From Woeseiaceae bacterium (GTDB lineage: Bacteria > Pseudomonadota > Gammaproteobacteria > Steroidobacterales > Woeseiaceae): 64,000 bases of DNA. Shown piece by piece: positions 35,317-43,208 of this stretch. Numbering within the stretch: the stretch's first letter is position 1; each line of letters opens with the position of its first letter. Under the pieces are notes generated by a model. That model saw nothing but the letters and a program-made list of their open reading frames with translations, did no database searches and was not told the origin of the DNA. The position numbers and the translations under genes were made by a program. The DNA is taken from positions 248,356 through 312,355 of the forward strand of contig JAJFKT010000026.1 in assembly GCA_021773075.1 (NCBI GenBank). The letters are read 5' to 3'.

Positions 35317-36744
35317 ATGACAATCCGTAGGTGTTCTGATACTGGTAATAGGCCCGTGACATTCAGCATTACTTTTCTTGGTGCTACCGAGCAGGTGACC
35401 GGATCGCTGTATCAAATCAATGCGGGCGATCACGTCGTTCTGCTTGAGTGCGGAATGATTCAGGGCCGCGGTGAAGACGAAGCGCGCAATCACAAGGCGT
35501 TTCCGCTTGATCCGAAAGCAGTCGATGCCGTAGTGCTGAGTCACGCGCACATCGACCACTCCGGCCGGATTCCATTATTGGTGCGCCAGGGGTTCGGCGG
35601 CAATATTTACACACAACATGCAACGGTTGAGTTGTGCGAAATCATGTTGCCGGACTCCGGTTTTCTGCACGAAAGAGACGCCGAGTGGCAGAACAAGAAA
35701 CGCCGCCAGCGCGGCGAATCCTATGTTATGCCCCTCTATACGAAAGCGGATGCCGAGGCTTGCCTGTCGCGGTTCCGTGGCGTCGACTATGACCATGAAC
35801 AGGAAGTCGTCCCGGGCCTGAGTGTACGATTTCTGGATGCTGGCCACATCCTCGGCGCAGCCGTCGTAGAACTGACATACCGTGACGGCAGCGGTGAACG
35901 CAGGTTGGTGTTCAGTGGCGATCTTGGAACCAGAGATAGTCCCGTCATGCGACCGCCTGCGATAGTGAACGAGGCGGACTACGTTGTGTTGGAGAGCACC
36001 TACGGCGACCGTTTGCATCGCAATCTCGCCGACACGCTGGCCGAATTTCGGCAGGTAATTAAGGCGGCGCGAGAGGAGGGTGGAAACATACTGATTCCCT
36101 CGTTCGCCGTCGGGCGTACGCAGGACCTGCTCTATCTGTTTTCGAAACACTGGCAAGAGTGGGGACTGAATCATTGGAATATCTTTCTCGATAGCCCAAT
36201 GGCCATACAGGCTACTGAGGTCTACGCCAAAAACCGCGACCTCTACGATGCGCGGTTTTTTGAGACGGATACATTCCGGCCTCGATTGCCGAACCTAAGA
36301 ATGACCCGGTCACCGGAAGAATCAATGTCGATTAATCGCGAAACCGCAGGGGCAATAATTATCGCGGCTAGCGGCATGTGCACCGGTGGGCGGATTCGGC
36401 ATCATTTGAAGAACAATATCGGTCGAGCAGAAAACCATGTGGTCATCGTTGGCTTTCAGGCTGCCGGTACGCTGGGCCGTCGATTGGTTGACGGCGCAAA
36501 GACTGTCACGCTGTGGGGCGACGAATACGCGGTCAAGGCGCGCGTTCACACAATCGGTGGCCTCTCGGCTCACGCCGATCAGAAGGATCTGCTGGACTGG
36601 TATTCCAATTTCAGGAGTCGGCCACCGGTTTACCTCGTGCATGGAGAGACTGCGGCGCAAGAGGCGCTGGCACTGAAACTGCGCCATCAAAACAAAGCAG
36701 TAGTGTCGATCGCAAAATTCGGGCAGCGAGTAGAGCTACATTGA
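35317..36744 (+). CDS. Metallo-beta-lactamase/beta-CASP RNA-processing nuclease
   Basis: The 475-residue cytoplasmic protein resembles CPSF/YSH1-like exonucleases of bacteria. The zinc motif HAHIDHSGRIPLL is at about 74-86, ending the MBL core that starts ITFLGATEQVTGS. Further features are DAGHILGAA, FSGDLG, the beta-CASP ILIPSFAVGRTQDLL, SGMCTGGRIRHHL, and C-terminal HTIGGLSAHADQKDL. It probably trims or cleaves RNA. ATG 35317 is given; GTG 35356 just before TFSITFLGA would match the usual family N-terminus and is a serious alternative, since neither has a strong Shine-Dalgarno. It is convergent with cbpM. Confidence 0.9.
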   Translation: MTIRRCSDTGNRPVTFSITFLGATEQVTGSLYQINAGDHVVLLECGMIQGRGEDEARNHKAFPLDPKAVDAVVLSHAHIDHSGRIPLLVRQGFGGNIYTQHATVELCEIMLPDSGFLHERDAEWQNKKRRQRGESYVMPLYTKADAEACLSRFRGVDYDHEQEVVPGLSVRFLDAGHILGAAVVELTYRDGSGERRLVFSGDLGTRDSPVMRPPAIVNEADYVVLESTYGDRLHRNLADTLAEFRQVIKAAREEGGNILIPSFAVGRTQDLLYLFSKHWQEWGLNHWNIFLDSPMAIQATEVYAKNRDLYDARFFETDTFRPRLPNLRMTRSPEESMSINRETAGAIIIAASGMCTGGRIRHHLKNNIGRAENHVVIVGFQAAGTLGRRLVDGAKTVTLWGDEYAVKARVHTIGGLSAHADQKDLLDWYSNFRSRPPVYLVHGETAAQEALALKLRHQNKAVVSIAKFGQRVELH

Positions 36745-36754
36745 AAACCCTGTG

Positions 36755-37048
36755 CTAGCTATTTAATCGCTTCAATCGACCAACTTCGTCGAGCAGATCC
36801 AGAATTAGCGCTACGCCGGAGAGGTTTACATCGAGGTCGCGTTGCAGTCGCATTGCGGTGCGGGCCCGACGCAGCTCGACGGCAGAAAAGACCATCTCTT
36901 GTTCAATACCGGCAAGTGGTTCGAGGACGCCTTCATCAACCAGTTCGAGTATCCACTCCGTCTGTTGCGAACACGCTTGGCATAGTTCGCGAATGGTCAG
37001 TGTCGTTTCGTCGCTAATCAGTTCGCCGCTCAGGGCTTCGTTTTGCAT
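36755..37048 (-). CDS. cbpM: Chaperone modulator CbpM
   Basis: This 97-residue MerR-like protein has TLTIRELCQACSQQTEWILELVDEGVLEP at about 16-44 and RRARTAMRLQRDLDVNLSGVALILDLLDEV at about 60-89. CbpM binds the J-domain of CbpA and restrains its co-chaperone activity. The gene follows the cbpA gene on the minus strand with a 5 bp gap, the standard arrangement. Confidence 0.9.
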   Translation of the reverse strand: MQNEALSGELISDETTLTIRELCQACSQQTEWILELVDEGVLEPLAGIEQEMVFSAVELRRARTAMRLQRDLDVNLSGVALILDLLDEVGRLKRLNS

Positions 37049-37053
37049 TGGCG

Positions 37054-37992
37054 TCAGACTCCCAGTTCGCTGCGTGGATTGAAGGGAAGGTCCTGCTGCA
37101 TCTTCCGATATAAAGATTTCGCAGCCTCGGTGTCGGCGGCGGGCGTTGTAATTTTCGCGACCGCGTAGAGGTCGCCGGGAGGATTAGCGGGTATACCGCG
37201 TCCTTTCAAACGAAGTTTGTGCCCGCTCGTCGTTGCCGCCGGAATGCCGAGCTTGACCGCACCTGCCGGAGTCGGGCAATTGACCGTGGCACCGAGTGCA
37301 GCTTCCCATGGCGTAATTGGCAATTCCAGGTACAGGTCTTTTCCCTCAATGCGGTAGATGCGATGGGTCTTGAATTCGACTTCGAGGTAAAGGTCACCCG
37401 CTTGCCCTTGTCCCGGCGAGCCTTGCCCGGAAAGACGAATGTGCTGGCCCGGTTGAACGCCCTTGGGAATTTTTACATTCAGCGTACGTTCGCTGCTAGT
37501 CACATGGCCGGCCTCGTCGATCCGGGGTGTGCGCAGCTCGATACTGCGAGTCGTGCCATGGAACGCGTCTTCCAGATCGATCAAGACCTTGGCGTGATGG
37601 TCTTCACCTCGCGACTGCGTAGCGCGGTGGCCCTGATGTCCCGTGGCGTGAGCATGATCCTCACCAAACAGGGTCGAAAAGAAATCGCTGTAGCCGTCTG
37701 CATCCGAAAACCCACGACCGCGAAATTCGAAGCCCGAGCCCCAGTCCGGCGGTGGAGAAAACTCCTGCCCGCCCTGCCAGTTCGCCCCCAACTCGTCGTA
37801 TGACGCGCGTTTCTCCGGGTCCTTCAATACGGCGTAGGCTTCGCCAACGTTTTTGAATCGCTGTTCGGCGTCAGCTTCCTTGCTAACGTCGGGATGGTAT
37901 TTTCGGGCGAGCTTTCGATATGCGCGCTTGATATCTGCCTGCGTCGCGTCGCGCGAGACCCCCATAACATCGTAGTAATCCTTGTACTTCAT
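37054..37992 (-). CDS. cbpA: Curved-DNA-binding protein / DnaJ-class co-chaperone CbpA
   Basis: The 312-residue protein has a J-domain at 1-68, with YYDVMGVSRDATQADIKRAYRKLARKYHPDVS containing the HPD motif. A G/F-rich linker without the zinc-finger domain follows, then two DnaJ C-terminal domains (about 125-300), including NVKIPKGVQPGQHIRLSGQG and TPWEAALGATVNCPTP. This is the class II DnaJ/CbpA architecture. It works with DnaK and also binds curved DNA in stationary phase. It forms an operon with cbpM, 5 bp downstream. Confidence 0.93.
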   Translation of the reverse strand: MKYKDYYDVMGVSRDATQADIKRAYRKLARKYHPDVSKEADAEQRFKNVGEAYAVLKDPEKRASYDELGANWQGGQEFSPPPDWGSGFEFRGRGFSDADGYSDFFSTLFGEDHAHATGHQGHRATQSRGEDHHAKVLIDLEDAFHGTTRSIELRTPRIDEAGHVTSSERTLNVKIPKGVQPGQHIRLSGQGSPGQGQAGDLYLEVEFKTHRIYRIEGKDLYLELPITPWEAALGATVNCPTPAGAVKLGIPAATTSGHKLRLKGRGIPANPPGDLYAVAKITTPAADTEAAKSLYRKMQQDLPFNPRSELGV

Positions 37993-38181
37993 GTGAAACT
38001 CCGGTGGCCGCGACCGTTACGATACAACGCGATCTGGGCGCGGGCTCAGTTTAGAGCGCTGGCGGTATCGCCGAAATCACGGCTACTACGTAGTCTTCAT
38101 GTCACTTGAACAGGCATTGCAGACTTGACGCGGAAGTCTGTGGCAACATACATCCGGGGCAACTCGTGGAGAGCATGTCAG

Positions 38182-38856
38182 ATGGATCGCCGACGCAGCA
38201 CCGAAGATTGGGTTGAGACGATCGAGCTTACAATCTCGATATTGATCCAGGTTTCGATTTTCGTGGTCATGCTTCGCAGTCTGATGCTTCGACAGTGGTT
38301 GACGGCGTTCTCCGGCGCGACCGTTCTGTTGATGACGTTCGCACCGGCCGCGATCGAACGGCAGCTCCGTGTGCGATTGCCGATCGAGGTAACAGTGTTC
38401 ACTTGCGTATTCCTGTTCGCGAGTTTTGCGTTGGGTGAGGTACGCGACTTCTACGAGCAGCTATGGTGGTGGGACCTGTTATTGCACGGATCATCGGCAG
38501 TCGTTATCGGCTTCATTGGTTTTCTTGGCGTTTACGTCTTTTACATGACGCACCGAATCAGGATCGCCCCGGTCTACGTCGCTGCGATATCTTTCGGTAC
38601 GGCGGTGACGGTTGGGACGATCTGGGAAATATTCGAATATTTAATGGACCTGGGTTTGGGCTTGAATATGCAACGCTCGGGCCTGACCGACACGATGACT
38701 GATCTTATCGTCAACGCCCTCGGCGCGATGGCCGCCGCTGCCATCGGTTTTTACTACATGCATCACGATAGCGAGTTGCTTGGGCGTCAGTTGATTCGCA
38801 AGCTGGTTGAGCGCGGTCGCGCCGCGGCCGAAGTAAGGCGGGAAAAGAGGCACTAG
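38182..38856 (+). CDS. DUF2238/YjdF-like integral membrane protein
   Basis: From ATG 38182 the protein has 224 residues and about five to six membrane segments. The characteristic motifs WWWDLLLHGSSAVVIGF at about 92-108, GTIWEIFEYLMD at about 148 and TDTMTDLIVNALGAM at about 170 match the DUF2238/YjdF-type membrane family. No function is established. The TTG/ATG-type start at 38125 would add 19 residues with no hydrophobic content and is less likely. It lies 189 bp from the divergent cbpA gene and 136 bp before the S9 peptidase. Confidence 0.75.
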   Translation: MDRRRSTEDWVETIELTISILIQVSIFVVMLRSLMLRQWLTAFSGATVLLMTFAPAAIERQLRVRLPIEVTVFTCVFLFASFALGEVRDFYEQLWWWDLLLHGSSAVVIGFIGFLGVYVFYMTHRIRIAPVYVAAISFGTAVTVGTIWEIFEYLMDLGLGLNMQRSGLTDTMTDLIVNALGAMAAAAIGFYYMHHDSELLGRQLIRKLVERGRAAAEVRREKRH

Positions 38857-38992
38857 TCGAAATAAGCTATGAAGTGGAATATGAACTGGAATTGGTGAAT
38901 TCTTGAACGAGAAAATACTGGGACAACTTCATACCCGAGGCTGGCAGAATAGTTGGGTGAGGTCATCATCCAAATACAATAAAGGCCAGTCC

Positions 38993-40924
38993 ATGAGACG
39001 CATCGCCGTTTTCATCGTCGTGGCCCTTGCGTACGCCGACTTGAACGCAATGCCTCCAGCTGAGGTTTTTGGCACATTGCCCGGTATCCACGATGCCGCA
39101 ATTTCCCCGGATGGCCAGCAGATTGCGGCTATCGTCAACTATGAGGGCGAATATGGCGTGCGCGTAATGACGATCGGCGACAAGGACGAGGAGGCGAGGG
39201 CGATCTTTCTCAGCGAAGGTGTAAAACCCGAATGGATTCGCTGGGCGAACAATGAGCGCGTTCTGGTGGGCTTGTGGCAGAGCACAACTTTCCGGCGGGT
39301 TCCAATCTCGACGAGTTTCATCTACACACTCGACTCATCGAAAATGGAGGGAAAGATCCTCGTCCAGGCGAGGAAAATATTGCGCCAGGATAATTCCGAC
39401 GTCATCGATTTCCTCGATGACGATCCCGACCACATCCTGATGGGCTTTTCCGAGAAAAACCAGCTCATACCTGACATTCGTCGCGTCGACATCAACACCG
39501 GAAAATACTGGAAGCTCAAGAGCGGCCAGAATGGCATCCAGAATTGGTTCACCGACCAGCGTGGCGAGCCGCGCGTCGGCCAGGGTTTGTACGATCACAA
39601 GACAGAGGAAAATGCCTGGAAGCTCATTATCCGTGATGTCGATGAGAACAAGTGGCGCTATTCTGACGAGTTTCCGGGATTGGCTGCGGATACCCGGATT
39701 TTCGGATTCACGCCGGATCCTAATGAGCTGGTCATCGGCGACTGGGCCGGGAGACCTACGCTCGGAATATACGTCTACGATCTCGTCGAGAAGAAAATTT
39801 CGCGGCAGCTCTTTCACCACGATTCCTACGATGCTCAGGGGCTGGTCACCGCTAGCAACGGTGAAATTATCGGTGCCAAATATGTCGCCGATACGGCGGA
39901 GACCGAGCTGTTAGGCGAGTACGACACGGTGCTGGAGCGAATGCGTAAACGCTTTGCCGGCTACACCGTCGAATACATCGACCAATCCAGTGTTACGGGC
40001 CGTGTCCTGTTCAAGATTTCGAACGCGTACAACCCGGGCGCGCTGGCTTTGGTCGATGCCGCGACCAATGACGTCCAGATTCTTGCGTATTACTATCCGA
40101 AATTGCCAGCGAAAGAACTGGGCATGGTGGCGGACGTGACGTACGCGGCTCGTGACGGTTTCGAGATTCCTGCCTACGTCACGCTGCCGCCTTCAATCAA
40201 CGATGGCTTGGAGGCCCGGATGTTGCCGTTCGTCGTGCTACCGCACGGTGGCCCCTACGCACGAACCTCGAAACGGTTCGACTATTTCGCACAATTTTTC
40301 GCCTCACGAGGCTTTGGTGTGTTGCAAATGAACTTCCGCGGATCGGCAGGCTACGGCAAGGATTTCGAGGAGGCCGGTCGTGAGAATTGGGTGCTGATGC
40401 AGCAGGATGTGGAAGACGGTACACGCTGGCTGATCAATAAGAAGCTCGCCGATCCCGACCGGATTTGCATTGTTGGCTGGTCTTATGGCGGGTACGCGGC
40501 CCTAATGGGAGCGATCAGGAATCCGGAACTGTACGCTTGCGCAGTTTCGATGGCGGGCGTCACAGACCTGAAGGACATGATCCGAGACTTAAGAAAATAC
40601 CGGTTTGGCTCGATGGCTGCCAGAAACTTTATCCTCAAAGGTCTGGATAGTCGCCAGGAAATCAAGGAGAACTCACCCGTCATGCGAGCGGAGGAGATGA
40701 CGGTACCCTTGTTCCTTGCGCACGGCGAGCGTGACCAAAGAGTGCACTTCGACCAATTCAAACGAATGAAGGAAGCGCTGAAAAAGTCGCGGGCCGAAGT
40801 CACCTTTATGGAGTTTGACGACGAGGATCACTATCTGTCGAACCAGGTGAACCGGCAGCGATTTTTCGTCGGGCTTGACGAATTCCTCCGCGGCACTGTC
40901 GGTCTAAGCGAGTTCGCAAAGTGA
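38993..40924 (+). CDS. Secreted S9-family (prolyl oligopeptidase-type) peptidase
   Basis: From ATG 38993 (AAAGG upstream) the protein has 643 residues with a signal peptide, RRIAVFIVVALAYADLNA. It has a beta-propeller-like N-terminal half (AAISPDGQQIAAI and similar blades, about 30-370) and a C-terminal alpha/beta-hydrolase domain (about 390-640). The catalytic Ser lies in GWSYGGYAALMG, the Asp in AHGERDQRVHF and the His in DDEDHYLS. It probably degrades peptides in the periplasm (dipeptidyl or acylaminoacyl peptidase type). The open frame back to 38903 is rejected because it would place 30 non-signal residues before the signal peptide. Confidence 0.92.
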   Translation: MRRIAVFIVVALAYADLNAMPPAEVFGTLPGIHDAAISPDGQQIAAIVNYEGEYGVRVMTIGDKDEEARAIFLSEGVKPEWIRWANNERVLVGLWQSTTFRRVPISTSFIYTLDSSKMEGKILVQARKILRQDNSDVIDFLDDDPDHILMGFSEKNQLIPDIRRVDINTGKYWKLKSGQNGIQNWFTDQRGEPRVGQGLYDHKTEENAWKLIIRDVDENKWRYSDEFPGLAADTRIFGFTPDPNELVIGDWAGRPTLGIYVYDLVEKKISRQLFHHDSYDAQGLVTASNGEIIGAKYVADTAETELLGEYDTVLERMRKRFAGYTVEYIDQSSVTGRVLFKISNAYNPGALALVDAATNDVQILAYYYPKLPAKELGMVADVTYAARDGFEIPAYVTLPPSINDGLEARMLPFVVLPHGGPYARTSKRFDYFAQFFASRGFGVLQMNFRGSAGYGKDFEEAGRENWVLMQQDVEDGTRWLINKKLADPDRICIVGWSYGGYAALMGAIRNPELYACAVSMAGVTDLKDMIRDLRKYRFGSMAARNFILKGLDSRQEIKENSPVMRAEEMTVPLFLAHGERDQRVHFDQFKRMKEALKKSRAEVTFMEFDDEDHYLSNQVNRQRFFVGLDEFLRGTVGLSEFAK

Positions 40925-40944
40925 CTTGTTGTCCCTTCTAACGT

Positions 40945-42453
40945 CTAGTGCCAGGCCTTCCGGCTCGATTCCACACGATACAAAATGTAGTCGCGTAGTT
41001 GCTGCGCCTTGGCATGGTCTATATACGGTACGCGCACGCTACCTGATGCCATGTGCATTCTTAGACTCGCGAGATTCTTACGGCGCTGATAACGTGATTG
41101 CGTAATGGTGACGCGTTGCACCTTGCGAAACAGAAGCCCGACGGTGCGAAAACCGAACAAGCCCGAACGCCGCACTAACTCATCATCGTTATGCAGATAG
41201 CCTGCACGTTTCCAATTGCGCCACGAAAGCAAGGCAACGATTGGAAGCCACGGGATCGCAATCAATCCGGCACGACCGAATTCTCCAAACCCCAGCGGGA
41301 CGAAGACAAAAGCCGGTAGCAATCCCAAAAACAGGATTCGCGAACGCATGTAGTAGGGCGATACGGGCTGAAAACGTTCGCTTCTCGGGTTTTGTGTCAG
41401 GCGACCTGCTTCACCTGCAAACAGCATTGGTCGCAGCGCGTCGGCTTGCTCCCCAGTCACAACCGGTATGGTGAACATCTTGCTGCTACGTTGCTTGCGA
41501 CCGCTGATCGCCTGCCTGGCGGTCATCTTGTAGCGTTTCAACCAAGCCTGGACGATACCTTGTTGTAGTCGCAGCGTCTGAATTTTTTCCAGGTCCATCG
41601 AATGTTCGTGGCGGGTCAACAAGCCGCCATACGATCGCAGCGTACGGCCGTCAAGAAAGAGTTTGAAACTGTGATAGCGCAGGATTGCAGCCGCGATGGA
41701 GAGGAAAGCGAACACAATGATCGACGCAACGATGATTCCGACAGCGATCAAGACGCCATTCGTCACGCCGATCTGCGTCGCTCCGAATGCGGCCGCTTGC
41801 AAAGCCTGTTCGACATACGGTTCGATGCTATCGCCCATTTGCCCCATTAACGGTCCGATTACGGCAAAGACGATCAGAGCGCGTCGGTCGGCCAAACCAA
41901 TACGAATCATGTCGCGCCAGTCGAGTTGGAGAATCGGAGTCAATGAGGCTGGAGAGAGCGCATCATCAGTTAGTGGCGTCGCCCTGGCACCGCCGATACG
42001 CTGCCGAAGGCTGTCAGCGAACACTTGCGTGACAGCCGGCAAGAAGCCTTCGCTGCCAGACGAGCCTGCAGTATCGAACGTCACCGTAACGAGATTCAGA
42101 AATCGGTAGACAGGATTTTGCTTCGTGTTGACGCCCTGAATACGATCATAATTGATATCGAGTTGTGTCTTTTTGATGACCCCGGAGCGAATCAGTACCG
42201 AGTCATTGCTGATTTGATAGCGAAAGAACATCCAGCTCAGAATAGATCCGGCCAGAATCGCGATAGTTATCGCGATGCCGCCGATGACCAGCTTCGTGAC
42301 CAGGCCCTCCTTGCCGACAGTGATGTACACAAACAGCGGTGCGATAGATTGCCAGGCGTTCTTCGCGATCAGTCGAACGATTCTGCCAATGAAGAACAGG
42401 ATCGCGAACGGTGACGTACGATGCCAGCCGTCTCTATTCGTCGTGTTCAACAC
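40945..42453 (-). CDS. Bacterial PH-domain membrane protein, YdbT type
   Basis: This 502-residue inner-membrane protein has three bPH2 domains separated by hydrophobic hairpins. TM pairs lie around 15-85, 190-250 and 370-410, and the PH repeats include VLIRSGVIKKTQLDINYDRIQGVN, LRSYGGLLTRHEHSMDLEKIQTLRLQQG and RRSGLFGFRTVGLLFRKVQRVTITQS. The YdbS-YdbT pair is widespread; the partner gene upstream overlaps it by 20 bp. The function is not well established, though B. subtilis homologues protect against certain antimicrobial peptides. Start ATG 42453 opens the shared region. Confidence 0.87.
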   Translation of the reverse strand: MLNTTNRDGWHRTSPFAILFFIGRIVRLIAKNAWQSIAPLFVYITVGKEGLVTKLVIGGIAITIAILAGSILSWMFFRYQISNDSVLIRSGVIKKTQLDINYDRIQGVNTKQNPVYRFLNLVTVTFDTAGSSGSEGFLPAVTQVFADSLRQRIGGARATPLTDDALSPASLTPILQLDWRDMIRIGLADRRALIVFAVIGPLMGQMGDSIEPYVEQALQAAAFGATQIGVTNGVLIAVGIIVASIIVFAFLSIAAAILRYHSFKLFLDGRTLRSYGGLLTRHEHSMDLEKIQTLRLQQGIVQAWLKRYKMTARQAISGRKQRSSKMFTIPVVTGEQADALRPMLFAGEAGRLTQNPRSERFQPVSPYYMRSRILFLGLLPAFVFVPLGFGEFGRAGLIAIPWLPIVALLSWRNWKRAGYLHNDDELVRRSGLFGFRTVGLLFRKVQRVTITQSRYQRRKNLASLRMHMASGSVRVPYIDHAKAQQLRDYILYRVESSRKAWH

Positions 42454-42955
42454 TCGTTCCTACTTTGCGAAGAATATATATGCGTAATTGTTCAGCAACG
42501 CTTGCAGATAGTCCGTCGATCTTGAGGTCGCCGCTGGACCCGCCTGCCGTGAATAACTGCAGGGTTGCGAGATTGAATTTTCGATCGAGCGGCGTATTGC
42601 TGGTCTCGACATGTTGAATGCGGTTAAACGGGACGGCTGTTACGGACCTCCAGACCACACCTTTGCGAAACAGCATGTCCTTATCGCGAGTGACGTAGCC
42701 CCGTTTCGGGAATGCGATCGTTGGCCAAGTCAGGAGTATCACTAAAACAATCGTCCATGCTGACCAAACTATTGCTGCCAGAACTACCGGAATTCCAGCG
42801 AAGACCGTAATAAATGTCAATGGAAGCCCCACAAGCAGAAGTGCCAAGGCTGATTGGACTTGCCGCAATTGCTTGTAGGCAGGGTCGAGCTCTTTCCACT
42901 GCACGTGGTCGGTGCCCGGCAGATTCTCGATTGAGATTTCAGGATTTTCGAACAT
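42434..42955 (-). CDS. Bacterial PH-domain membrane protein, YdbS type
   Basis: The 173-residue protein has two adjacent hydrophobic segments (about 35-85) and one bPH2 domain (about 90-165, RGYVTRDKDMLFRKGVVWRSVTAVPFNRIQHVETSNTPLDRKFNLATLQLFTAGG). It is the short partner of the three-domain YdbT-like protein encoded just downstream with a 20 bp overlap. Together they probably form a membrane complex. No catalytic residues are seen. Confidence 0.87.
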   Translation of the reverse strand: MFENPEISIENLPGTDHVQWKELDPAYKQLRQVQSALALLLVGLPLTFITVFAGIPVVLAAIVWSAWTIVLVILLTWPTIAFPKRGYVTRDKDMLFRKGVVWRSVTAVPFNRIQHVETSNTPLDRKFNLATLQLFTAGGSSGDLKIDGLSASVAEQLRIYILRKVGTSVEHDE

Positions 42956-43208
42956 CTTAGTTCCCTGACGGTGTGTGGATTCATTATACGCAAGCTCGAA
43001 TATTAGAATTCTGTTTCTTATCCAGTATTCGATCTATTTGTTAATGATCATTTAGAACGAAACGCATACCGAATGAACTCTAAACGAGCAAGAAATGAGA
43101 GCGGATTCATATAGGCTTTTGTGGTGTGTGGGTCCGGTAATTTTCCATCGGGACGATACGGACTCTGAATCTCATTAACGCTGTAGAGAATTTTAGTCGG
43201 GGGATTAA